Assembly (NCBI GenBank): GCA_937895705.1
Contig: CALBKM010000053.1
Location: 1-17,011 of the forward strand
Length of the DNA: 17,011 bases
Direction: 5' to 3'
Source of the DNA: an uncultured Clostridia bacterium
Lineage (GTDB): Bacteria; Bacillota; Clostridia; Lachnospirales; Lachnospiraceae
In this document: positions 1 to 6,502 of the stretch, in pieces
Layout of the letters: each line of letters opens with the position of its first letter
Position numbering within the stretch: the stretch's first letter is position 1
Position numbers and translations under genes: made by a program
The notes under the pieces: generated by a model
Database searches by the model: none
What the model was told of the DNA's origin: nothing
What the model saw: the letters and a program-made list of their open reading frames with translations, nothing else

Positions 1-2
1 GT

Positions 3-182
3 TTACCTAATACCTTATTGGTAATAGAAAATTGTGATGAATATGTTATTTGCATTGATACAGAGTCGGGTGAAATTGTGTCATGGAGCAATTACGACAG
101 GGATGGGATTTTGAAGAGGGCCGCTGATTTTTATGAATATTTTATGGAATGCGTGGATAATGCAATTGAGAATTACGATTGA
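3..182 (+). CDS. C-terminal end of a SUKH-like (SMI1/KNR4) protein, partial
   Basis: The frame is open from the window edge and stops at TGA 180-182, giving 59 residues. The fragment reads as a short beta-rich piece with YVICIDTESGEIVSW, then an acidic helical tail ending FYEYFMECVDNAIENYD. A strand of the type 'DT.SGEIV.W' followed by a helix with aromatic and acidic residues is how SMI1/KNR4 (SUKH) proteins usually end. Many bacterial members are immunity proteins that neutralise secreted nuclease or deaminase toxins. The following same-strand genes, including another SUKH protein, fit that reading. The N-terminal part lies outside the window, so the family call rests on the tail and context. 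Confidence 0.6.
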   Translation, partial: LPNTLLVIENCDEYVICIDTESGEIVSWSNYDRDGILKRAADFYEYFMECVDNAIENYD

Positions 183-209
183 CTTTTGGGATGAGTCAGA
201 GGGATTAAT

Positions 210-449
210 ATGGATAATGTATTAGAATATGCTTATATGTGGAATCAGGAAAAGGACAGATATGTTTTAGTAAAAGACGAACTGGGTGAAAGTATTTTTG
301 AAATGACTGAGAAGGAGATTATGTATTGTCTGATTGAGGATGAGAAGGTGCAGAGAGAGGTCGTTAAAATTATGGAGAGAGAAGGGAACGAGACGTTTTA
401 CAGTATGGCGGAATTAATAGAATACTTTGAGAAGAACAGAACTATTTGA
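210..449 (+). CDS. Small acidic protein, unrecognised
   Basis: A 79-residue ORF starting at ATG 210, with AGAGGG about 8 bases upstream and a TGA stop at 447-449. I do not recognise the family. The protein is strongly acidic. A short strand-like start (YMWNQEKDRYVLVKDELGE) leads into a largely helical remainder ending in AELIEYFEKNRTI. There is no signal peptide, membrane segment or Cys motif. It lies 27 bases after the SUKH-like fragment and 30 before the next gene, all on one strand, as in immunity-gene arrays. Size, charge and context make an immunity or accessory role possible, but nothing in the sequence shows a function. Confidence 0.6.
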   Translation: MDNVLEYAYMWNQEKDRYVLVKDELGESIFEMTEKEIMYCLIEDEKVQREVVKIMEREGNETFYSMAELIEYFEKNRTI

Positions 450-479
450 TGAAGGGTAAGATAAAAGGAGACAAGGAAA

Positions 480-800
480 ATGACAGGTGAGCAGTTTGTT
501 AAACTTTGTTCGGAAGAAGTAAAGACAACATTAATGGAGTATTTTGACTCAAACACTCAAACAGAGGTGGGACAAAGAATACAGAAGCTAGTTAAGAATG
601 GTGTATGTGGAGATGAACTAAAGGAACTACTTAATTTGGTATTAAGTGAGAATTATTATACTTTGCTACTGGCTTTAGATGGAGAGGCTTCCTTGGGCGG
701 AGAACAAATGAGTTACAGATTATACGACGAAAATGGAAATTGCCTGAACTCATGTGGAGAAATAGAGGAAGCAGCTTTTAAGTATTTTATGGAGGAATAG
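480..800 (+). CDS. Small acidic protein, unrecognised, possible immunity protein
   Basis: A 106-residue ORF with a good ribosome site (AAAAGGAGACAAGG) ahead of ATG 480 and stop TAG 798-800. The first half is helical (KLCSEEVKTTLMEYF, then DELKELLNLVLSENYY). The second half looks like a small sheet with LLLALDGEASLGG and YRLYDENGNCLNS, then a final helix. The 'LALDGEASLGG...YRLYDENG' pattern resembles small cytosolic immunity-type proteins, but I cannot name a family. No export signal or catalytic motif is visible. Neighbours on the same strand include SUKH proteins. Confidence 0.65.
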   Translation: MTGEQFVKLCSEEVKTTLMEYFDSNTQTEVGQRIQKLVKNGVCGDELKELLNLVLSENYYTLLLALDGEASLGGEQMSYRLYDENGNCLNSCGEIEEAAFKYFMEE

Positions 801-811
801 AGATAACAGAG

Positions 812-868
812 TGTTCTCGCATTTTTTGTGGGATTAGAAATGCTTTGTAAAAAGACCGTAAGAGAACA
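812..868 (+). other. Nested inverted repeat upstream of the SUKH gene
   Basis: TGTTCTC (812-818) is complementary to GAGAACA (862-868). Immediately inside it GCATTT (819-824) pairs with AAATGC (838-843). This leaves about 18 unpaired bases before the closing strand, and the outer stem ends 19 bases before ATG 888. A similarly laid-out structure occurs at 2456-2502. It could be a structured leader or a protein-binding site. The stems are short, so chance is a real alternative. Confidence 0.35.
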
Positions 869-887
869 ATGAAGGAGAGGCTAAAGC

Positions 888-1262
888 ATGAATGACTGGG
901 GCGAATTTGTTTTTAGTAAGCCGTATGAAGGAACTACGATCGATAAGGTGAACAATGTTGTATTGCCCTTGCAATATATAGATTTCATGAAACAACATAA
1001 CGGAGGGGAAGGAGATATCGGAGAAACATGGTTAATTCTATTTCCGATAGATGAGCTACAAGAAATAAATGAGGAGTACTGTATCGAGGAGTTTTTGCCA
1101 AATCATATTATCATAGGGCCAAATGGTAGCGGAGAACTATATGGAATTGATGCAGATGGGGAATATTTTAATGTCCCTGCTTTAGTTGAGGAAGAGTATG
1201 TTGTTTTATTGGGCGATGATATTCATGATTTACCAAACAGAATAAATGAATTATGGAAATAA
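888..1262 (+). CDS. SMI1/KNR4 (SUKH) family protein, probable immunity protein
   Basis: 124 residues with the SUKH order: an N-terminal segment with VVLPLQYIDFMKQHNGGEGDIG (LP..Y..F....NGGEG is the family hallmark, about residues 26-46), then LILFPIDELQEIN, a central GPNGSGELYGIDADG turn-strand, and a C-terminal strand-helix (VVLLGDDIHDLPNRINELWK). Bacterial SUKH proteins commonly act as cytosolic immunity proteins against polymorphic toxins, such as contact-dependent nucleases. Ribosome site AAGGAGAG precedes ATG 888. The last 10 bases overlap the start of the next gene at 1253, implying translational coupling. No cognate toxin lies in the window, so the partner is unknown. The family call is firm; the immunity role is inferred. 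Confidence 0.85.
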   Translation: MNDWGEFVFSKPYEGTTIDKVNNVVLPLQYIDFMKQHNGGEGDIGETWLILFPIDELQEINEEYCIEEFLPNHIIIGPNGSGELYGIDADGEYFNVPALVEEEYVVLLGDDIHDLPNRINELWK

Positions 1263-1627
1263 CAGAAATCGGGAAGGTGCAAGAGATGTATTACGAGTTA
1301 CAGCCATTAAGGCTACAAGCCGGTTGGAAAATAGAAATAAATAATTTTTCGGAATATGATTTAGATATACATGGGGAACAGGATTGTTTTGAATTGAATG
1401 AGGACTTATTACAGTTACAGAACGAGAAAACAAATCTATTGATTGATTTATGATGGTATCCGGCACATAGTAAGGATGGAAGTTATCACTTGATGCTAGT
1501 GAAGAATTTTGATTGGGCCAATCCGTTGGAAAATGTAATTACCCGTTCAAAAAAAGAAGTAGTAGATAGTATAGAAAAATGGTGTTGTAAAGGATTTTGG
1601 AATAAGTATGTTGAGAGGGGAACGTAA
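1253..1627 (+). pseudogene. Small gene interrupted by one in-frame TGA, probable broken immunity-type gene
   Basis: ATG 1253 overlaps the end of the SUKH gene. Translation proceeds 66 codons (…NEKTNLLIDL) to TGA at 1451-1453. The same frame then continues without any other stop for 57 codons (WYPAHSKDGSYHLMLVKNF… to KGFWNKYVERGT) and ends at TAA 1625-1627, sharing a base with ATG 1627. Both halves read as one 124-codon protein, with PLRLQAGW near residues 18-25 and L-I-D-L-stop-W-Y-P across the break. From memory of related small proteins, the residue at the break is usually glycine (LIDLGWYP), so a single GGA-to-TGA change would explain it. Neighbouring genes use TGA as stop (182, 449, 2277), so recoding is unlikely. 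The second half has no ribosome site of its own. The family is unnamed to me. Confidence 0.75.
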
Positions 1628-1866
1628 TGGATCGTTGTGAAGAATGTAAGTTATATGATGCAGAAACTAGTTCTGAGTGTCCGGAGTGTGGAGGTGTATT
1701 TGAACTTCGTATTACCGATTTGACACTTATCTGGGAGTGCAAGACATGTGGATATGGATTAGCGACAACTGCAAATAAGTTATGCGTTTGGGATAACAAA
1801 AAATATGGGGAAGAGGCTTATGGAAAATATGATATATGCCCGTATGCGACGAAAGAAGGGGATTAA
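1627..1866 (+). CDS. Small zinc-ribbon protein
   Basis: 79 residues with CEEC (about 4-7), CPEC (18-21) and CKTC (37-40), plus single Cys near 53 and 71. The spacing CxxC…CxxC…CxxC is typical of a rubredoxin-like or double zinc ribbon binding one or two zinc ions. The sequence between the knuckles (ELRITDLTLIWECKTCGYG) is strand-like. AGAGGGG precedes ATG 1627, which overlaps the stop of the upstream broken gene by one base. The stop directly abuts the next ATG at 1867. No catalytic domain is attached. It may be an accessory or immunity-type gene by context, or a truncated member of a longer family, as the chain ends soon after CPYA. Function is not established. Confidence 0.7.
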   Translation: MDRCEECKLYDAETSSECPECGGVFELRITDLTLIWECKTCGYGLATTANKLCVWDNKKYGEEAYGKYDICPYATKEGD

Positions 1867-2277
1867 ATGGATAAAGAGATGTATAAGGACATCCGAGGAA
1901 TAGAAAAGTTTTTTGAACACTTTCCGGACAAGCCATGGCATTATTTTCACGAGATTATAGAGTTTAGGTGGTATAGGGAATTCGATTATGAGGAGTGGTA
2001 CAATAGATTCTATATTAATCTTGTAATGAGTGATCGGGAAGGGAAAGACATTGTTTCCTTTCTGTTTAAGGATGTTTCCGGTAGCTGTCATATGGATTTT
2101 TGCGGATGGATGGCCGGGTTTGATATTGTGAACTTAAAATATATCGACGTGAATCATGAAACGCGGTATGAGATAATGGATTTTGAGGATTCGGATTTAC
2201 ATTTTTTCTGTAGTGATATAGAGATAAAGGTGCTTAGTGTGAATTGGAAAGACCAAGCGGAATGTTCAAAGGAGTGA
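1867..2277 (+). CDS. Unrecognised protein in the immunity-like array
   Basis: 136 residues starting directly after the zinc-ribbon stop, with GGGG about 6 bases upstream supplying the ribosome site, and TGA stop 2275-2277. The sequence is aromatic and acidic, with an N-terminal helical region (GIEKFFEHFPDKPWHYFHEI) and alternating strands (FYINLVMSD, VSFLFKDVSGSCHMDF, GWMAGFDIVNLKYIDV). The end is acidic (FEDSDLHFFCSDIEIKVLS). No signal peptide, transmembrane segment or known catalytic motif is visible. The beta-rich middle with 'F.G.M.GFDI.N' resembles uncharacterised proteins near SUKH genes, but I cannot assign a Pfam family. Confidence 0.65.
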   Translation: MDKEMYKDIRGIEKFFEHFPDKPWHYFHEIIEFRWYREFDYEEWYNRFYINLVMSDREGKDIVSFLFKDVSGSCHMDFCGWMAGFDIVNLKYIDVNHETRYEIMDFEDSDLHFFCSDIEIKVLSVNWKDQAECSKE

Positions 2278-2285
2278 TTTATACG

Positions 2286-2444
2286 ATGGAGAAATTCGAA
2301 ATAAGAATAGATGCAACGGCATGTACTTCTACGGTTGAAGGTCTTATAATCTTACAGAAGTCAAAGAGTCTAAGAGGGAAAAACGTGGCGGTTTCAAGGA
2401 AAGAATTTATTGGATTGGAAATGAGGAGTAAGATGAAAAAGTAA
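2286..2444 (+). CDS. Doubtful short ORF (52 aa)
   Basis: ATG 2286 follows AAAGGAG by about 13 bases and the frame runs to TAA 2442-2444. A longer start at 2244 would overlap the previous gene by 34 bases and lacks a ribosome site. The predicted protein (MEKFEIRIDATACTSTVEG… ending MRSKMKK) has no recognisable fold and is rich in Lys, Arg and Ser, unlike the acidic proteins around it. Another frame over the same bases gives a more protein-like string (YNLTEVKESKREKRGGF…RIYWIGNEE) interrupted by one TGA. The stretch may therefore be the remnant of a different gene. Confidence 0.25.
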   Translation: MEKFEIRIDATACTSTVEGLIILQKSKSLRGKNVAVSRKEFIGLEMRSKMKK

Positions 2445-2454
2445 GAAAGAGGAA

Positions 2455-2502
2455 TGTTCTCAGCGCTCAAAATGAGTGCGTAGCCGGTCTCCGAAGGAGA
2501 AC
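2455..2502 (+). other. Nested inverted repeat resembling the one at 812-868
   Basis: GTTCTC (2456-2461) is complementary to GAGAAC (2497-2502). Inside, GCGCTC (2463-2468) pairs with GAGTGC (2474-2479, one G-T wobble) around loop AAAAT, leaving 17 bases before the closing strand. A competing hairpin TCTCC-GAA-GGAGA (2488-2500) uses the same closing strand, so the two folds exclude each other. The structure ends 18 bases before ATG 2521. Confidence 0.35.
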
Positions 2503-2520
2503 GATTTGGGGGGATTGGGG

Positions 2521-2649
2521 ATGAAGGAACCTCAACAAGGGGAGCATCTGTATATACAGATGCCCTGCTTGCCAGTTTGTGAAAGGGCGTATGCATATGG
2601 AGAGCTGGTTAGAAAATATTTTGATGCGTATGGTTATGATATATCGTAA
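2521..2649 (+). CDS. Possible 42-aa small protein overlapping the nucleotidyltransferase gene
   Basis: ATG 2521 is preceded by GGGGGGATTGGGG and the frame runs to TAA 2647-2649. The product (MKEPQQGEHLYIQMPCLPVC… to FDAYGYDIS) looks like folded-protein sequence, with a helix-like ERAYAYGELVRKYFDAYGYD. It overlaps the start of the nucleotidyltransferase by 53 bases in another frame, which is unusual for two intact genes. It may be a real short partner gene or the surviving tail of a degraded one; the frame is open upstream to 2476. The 20-base palindrome 2544-2563 lies inside it. Confidence 0.35.
   Translation: MKEPQQGEHLYIQMPCLPVCERAYAYGELVRKYFDAYGYDIS
2544..2563. repeat. Perfect 20-bp palindrome
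   Basis: GCATCTGTAT followed by ATACAGATGC is a perfect dyad with no spacer, 33 bases before the chosen nucleotidyltransferase start. It would suit a dimeric DNA-binding protein and could be an operator for the nucleotidyltransferase module. It is not followed by a T-run, so it is not a terminator. Confidence 0.6.
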
Positions 2650-2929
2650 AATATATGGAGACGCCGTGACAGGAGTGTACTTGTATGGCTCTTACGCCAG
2701 AGGGGATTTTGAAAAAGACTCGGATGTGGATATCGTTGCAGTTGTCAAAGGAGAACGCTCGGTGTTACAGGATAAGATGCGGACAATCTGGGATTTGTCT
2801 GCGGAGATTGGCTTGGAGTATGACATTGTGGTGTCTCCAACGGTAATACCTTACGACGAGTTTGAAACATACAAGGAAGTTCTTCCTTACTACAGAAATA
2901 TTGTGAATGAGGGAAAAAAGATCGGATAA
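2597..2929 (+). CDS. MNT-type minimal nucleotidyltransferase (DNA polymerase beta superfamily)
   Basis: 110 residues. The hallmark GSYARGDFEKDSDVDIVAVV (about residues 35-54) supplies the GS motif and two metal-binding aspartates of the pol-beta nucleotidyltransferase fold. A third acidic residue is plausible in LEYDIVVS. I chose ATG 2597 because AAAGGG lies 8 bases upstream; GTG 2579 and ATG 2591 are in frame but worse placed. In MntA/HepT (type VII) toxin-antitoxin systems, such proteins AMPylate and inactivate a HEPN RNase encoded next door. No HEPN gene follows: the 207 bases to the helicase are closed in all frames beyond short strings. It is an orphan antitoxin-like gene or a remnant pair. 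Confidence 0.85.
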   Translation: MESWLENILMRMVMIYRKIYGDAVTGVYLYGSYARGDFEKDSDVDIVAVVKGERSVLQDKMRTIWDLSAEIGLEYDIVVSPTVIPYDEFETYKEVLPYYRNIVNEGKKIG

Positions 2930-3032
2930 GTTGGTGCGATGCAAAGGGAAGCTTATGAATGGAAAGGGTATTAGCCACCATGAAAAGGGTGACAGTAGCT
3001 ATTAAAAAAGGGGAGATTTATCGTCGATAATG

Positions 3033-3041
3033 TGTTACAAT
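3033..3041 (+). promoter_or_regulatory. Possible extended -10 promoter of the helicase operon
   Basis: TGTTACAAT at 3033-3041 matches an extended -10 (TGn-TACAAT), with no convincing -35 upstream. It would give a leader of about 90 bases before ATG 3137. The 2930-3136 gap otherwise holds a degenerate hairpin (2972-3001) and no gene I can support. Confidence 0.35.
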
Positions 3042-3136
3042 GAAGAGGAAAGTAGAGCTGGGTACTAAATGATATAAAGTTTTAGCATTGGTATGAGATA
3101 TATTCTGATCACAGAGGAAAGATAGGCGAAGAGACC

Positions 3137-6100
3137 ATGGGATTTATAGATAAACTTTTTCGGAAGAACAGAGTACAATTGAATATCGAGACGCAGCGTG
3201 CTCGGGATACAAAGCAAAATGTATCGCGAGATGAGAATGTAATGAAACTATTAAAACTTAGAGGATTAGTAGATTCTTTACTTTGTGGTTGTAAATATGT
3301 CGCCAAAAGTGAATACTTAGAACCGTTGAAAGAATATGATTCTGTAATTAATTTCTTTGATGTGCTTGGAAAAAGTGGAATGTTAAATGATTTCTGTGTT
3401 CGTAATGGTATTTCGGTTTCAGAAATCAAAGAGACAACCGATGCATATGCGAATATTGAGGATTTGGTGGAGCGTCATAACGAGAAATTTATTTCGGAAG
3501 CTATGGTTCTCGAGAAGGATTATTTAGATAATGTGCTTAAGGCTGTTGATCCTGTCGTCTCATTGGATGAAGATCAGCGAAGAGTCGTTTTAACCGATGA
3601 AGATTATTGCCTTGTCATTGCCGGTGCGGGTGCCGGAAAGACAACAACGGTGGCTGCAAAGGTAAAGTATCTCGTTGATAAGCAGGGGATAAAGCCATCG
3701 CAGATTTTAGTGGTTTCTTTTACAAATAAAGCAGTCAATGAGTTGAAAGAAAAGATTCAAGGGGCTTTGGGGATAGAATGCCCTATTGCAACTTTTCATT
3801 CGACAGGTAATGCTGTAATTCATGTGAATTCACCGGAAGAAAAATTGAATATTGTAGATAACTCGAAATTGTATTTCGTGATTCGGGATTATTTTCGTGG
3901 GTCAATCATGCAAAATGAAAGCATAGTAAATAAACTTATTATGTTTTTTGCATCTTATTTTGATGCGCCGTATGAAGGAGATGATCTTAACGCCTTTTTC
4001 AACAACATCGCAAAAGCAAACTATTCTACGATGCGAAGTGATTTAGAAGATTTTAAACTAGAAGTTATTGATAGAAGGACGAAAAAGTCGGTAACGATAC
4101 AGAACGAAATTCTAAGATCACATCAGGAAGTTGAGATTGCGAATTTCCTCTATCTCAATAATATAGATTACGAGTATGAACCAATTTATCAATATGACGT
4201 AGCAAATGCAAGAAAACCATATACACCGGATTTCATTATTTATCAAGATGGAAAATCCGCTTATTTAGAGCATTTTGGGATATCGGAGAACGGAGAGAAT
4301 GATAGATACAGTCAAGAAGAATTGGATAGATATAAGAAGGCTGTGAATGACAAGGTGCGCCTACATAAGGAACATGCGACGACTTTGATTTATACTTTTT
4401 CTTCTTACAATGACAGGAAACCGTTATTAACACATTTACGGGATGAGTTAGAAGCAAAAGGATTTGAAATGAGACCGCGTTCAAACAAGGAAATCATGGA
4501 AATGCTTGTTGCGGGCGAGGAAAATAGATATATTCGTAAACTAATCAATCTTGTTTGCCGCTTTATATCCAACTTTAAAGTTAATGGGTATCGTGCAGAA
4601 GAGTTTAATCGAATGTACCATTCTACACAAAATGTTCGGAGTAGACTGTTTTTGGATATTTGCAATGACTGTTATTTGGAATATGAGCGCTGGCTTAAGG
4701 AGAATAAGGCGGTCGATTTTGAGGATATGATTAATGAATCCGCAAGAATTTTAAATGAAGTCAAAGAGATGAAACAGAAACTGGACTTTAAATATATTAT
4801 TGTAGATGAGTATCAGGATATTTCGAGACAGCGATTTGATCTTACGAAAGCGTTATCGGAGGTTTGCGACGCAAAGATTATTGCTGTGGGAGATGACTGG
4901 CAATCAATTTATGCATTTAGTGGGTCTGACATAACTTTGTTTACTAAGTTCGCGGAAAAAATGGGATACGCAAAAATGCTAAAGATTGTGAAGACGTATA
5001 GAAACTCGCAAGATGTAATTGACATCGCAGGGAGCTTTATTCAGCGTAATTCTGAACAAATTAGTAAGCAGCTTATATCTCCTAAGAGGATAGAAGATCC
5101 CGTTATTATCTATACATATGATAGTACATCAAAAGGGCGTGACGGTAATCGGAGAAGCGGTGCAAATTATGCACTGGCATCGGCTGTAGAAACGGCACTT
5201 GAAGCTTTATTGGAGTATAAGAAGAAGGAAAATAAAGTGCCGGGTCCGATTCTGTTGTTAGGCCGGTTTGGTTTTGATGGAGACCACTTGGAACGTTCGG
5301 GTTTATTTGAATATGTAAATCGAGGCGACAAGATTAAAAGTGTAAAATATCCTGAACTGAATATAACCTTTATGACGGCTCATTCTTCAAAGGGTTTGGG
5401 CTATGATGATGTTATTATTGTCAATGGTAAGAATGAAACATATGGTTTTCCGTCCAAAATTGAAGATGATCCTGTACTTGCTTTTGTTATTAAGGGAGAT
5501 AGGTCTATTGATTATGCGGAAGAGAGAAGATTGTTTTATGTTGCTATGACGAGAACAAAAAACAGAGTTTTCTTTGTTGCCCCGGAGCAGAATCCTTCTG
5601 AGTTCTTGCTTGAATTAAAGCGAGATTATAAGAATGTCATTCTGCAAGGTGATTGGAATGAAGAGGTAGTCAAAACACAGAAAAAGGCATGTCCGCTTTG
5701 TGGGTATCCGTTGCAATTGAAGTATAAAAAAGCATATGGACTTAGATTGTATATGTGTACAAATGAACCGGAAATCTGCGGCTTTATGACGAATGACTAT
5801 CGCGCAGGCAAGATGTCCATTCAGAAGTGTGATAAATGTAGAGATGGATACTTGGTTGTGAAGCAAGGAAAAGATTCCGGATTTTTATTAGGATGTACAA
5901 ATTATAAGTCGAACGGAACCGGCTGTAATAAAATGCTGAACAAGAAGAATTTCTATGAACAGATGGGATATGAAATAGAAGAATCCAGAATTTCACATGA
6001 TGAAATTGACGGTAGACTTCAAAGTTATTTTATGTCACAGACGAAATCGACAGTCGGCGAAAAGAAATCATTAGTTGATAGTGACTTGAAAGATGATTAT

Positions 6101-6502
6101 GTGACAATCGCTCGTGCTAACCTTGAACCGGTTTTATATGGGGAATACGATTTAAATGAGCTTATATTTACGATAGTAAAAGCCCTTCAAAATGTAAGTA
6201 GAAATAAGTTTTTTGGCGTGACAACTCTTGTAGAAGTATTGAGAGGTATTGAGAGCGAAAAGATTTTTGAAAATCAATTGCATGCGGTAGATGAATTTGG
6301 TTTACTAAAAGAAATGCCGCATGAAACTGTAGTATCAGTAATTGAGTGGATGATATACGAGCATCTTATGCTTAAAACCAAGGGGAGATATCCGGTGCTT
6401 CATTCAACATATGAAGGACTTCATTACTCAGAAGTTATGACAGAAGGGAAATTAAAGAAGCTTAAGAAGTATTTAGAAGAAGAGGTAGTATTATGGAAGT
6501 AG
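3137..6502 (+). CDS. Large SF1 (UvrD/helicase IV-like) helicase with PD-(D/E)XK-like insert, zinc ribbons and RQC domain
   Basis: 1121 residues. SF1A motifs are complete: Walker A AGAGAGKTT (about 162-170), Ia VVSFTNKAVNELKEKI (192-207), Walker B IIVDEYQD (554-561), III AVGDDWQSIYAFSG (583-596), IV KTYRNSQDVI (618-627), V FMTAHSSKGLGYDD (743-756) and VI RRLFYVAMTRTKNR (797-810). GDDWQSIY is typical of helicase IV (HelD). Between Ia and II, residues about 325-415 hold EVEIANFLYLNNIDYEYEP, then PYTPDF and YLEHFG, as in PD-(D/E)XK-like inserts, but the expected Lys is absent. Residues about 851-933 carry CPLC, CTNEPEIC, CDKC and C-x9-C zinc knuckles. Residues about 1013-1108 resemble the RecQ RQC winged helix (FGVTTLVEVLRGIESEKI…). 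The start has only a weak ribosome site. The 3' end overlaps the next gene by 10 bases. A role in DNA unwinding is sound; a defence role is inference. Confidence 0.9.
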   Translation: MGFIDKLFRKNRVQLNIETQRARDTKQNVSRDENVMKLLKLRGLVDSLLCGCKYVAKSEYLEPLKEYDSVINFFDVLGKSGMLNDFCVRNGISVSEIKETTDAYANIEDLVERHNEKFISEAMVLEKDYLDNVLKAVDPVVSLDEDQRRVVLTDEDYCLVIAGAGAGKTTTVAAKVKYLVDKQGIKPSQILVVSFTNKAVNELKEKIQGALGIECPIATFHSTGNAVIHVNSPEEKLNIVDNSKLYFVIRDYFRGSIMQNESIVNKLIMFFASYFDAPYEGDDLNAFFNNIAKANYSTMRSDLEDFKLEVIDRRTKKSVTIQNEILRSHQEVEIANFLYLNNIDYEYEPIYQYDVANARKPYTPDFIIYQDGKSAYLEHFGISENGENDRYSQEELDRYKKAVNDKVRLHKEHATTLIYTFSSYNDRKPLLTHLRDELEAKGFEMRPRSNKEIMEMLVAGEENRYIRKLINLVCRFISNFKVNGYRAEEFNRMYHSTQNVRSRLFLDICNDCYLEYERWLKENKAVDFEDMINESARILNEVKEMKQKLDFKYIIVDEYQDISRQRFDLTKALSEVCDAKIIAVGDDWQSIYAFSGSDITLFTKFAEKMGYAKMLKIVKTYRNSQDVIDIAGSFIQRNSEQISKQLISPKRIEDPVIIYTYDSTSKGRDGNRRSGANYALASAVETALEALLEYKKKENKVPGPILLLGRFGFDGDHLERSGLFEYVNRGDKIKSVKYPELNITFMTAHSSKGLGYDDVIIVNGKNETYGFPSKIEDDPVLAFVIKGDRSIDYAEERRLFYVAMTRTKNRVFFVAPEQNPSEFLLELKRDYKNVILQGDWNEEVVKTQKKACPLCGYPLQLKYKKAYGLRLYMCTNEPEICGFMTNDYRAGKMSIQKCDKCRDGYLVVKQGKDSGFLLGCTNYKSNGTGCNKMLNKKNFYEQMGYEIEESRISHDEIDGRLQSYFMSQTKSTVGEKKSLVDSDLKDDYVTIARANLEPVLYGEYDLNELIFTIVKALQNVSRNKFFGVTTLVEVLRGIESEKIFENQLHAVDEFGLLKEMPHETVVSVIEWMIYEHLMLKTKGRYPVLHSTYEGLHYSEVMTEGKLKKLKKYLEEEVVLWK

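Noticed and set aside
1451..1453. TGA recoded as Gly or Trp in this organism
   Set aside because: TGA terminates neighbouring genes at 180-182, 447-449 and 2275-2277, so genome-wide recoding is not supported. A local mutation is simpler.
2470..2580. Group II intron fragment (GTGCG-like start)
   Set aside because: No domain V hairpin or reverse transcriptase is present; the GTGCG match is too short to mean anything.
2972..3001. Terminator after the nucleotidyltransferase
   Set aside because: Only short stems (TAGC/GCTA and CACC/GGTG) with a six-base bulge remain, followed by an A-run rather than T. At most a degenerate relative of the 7172 and 9325 hairpins.
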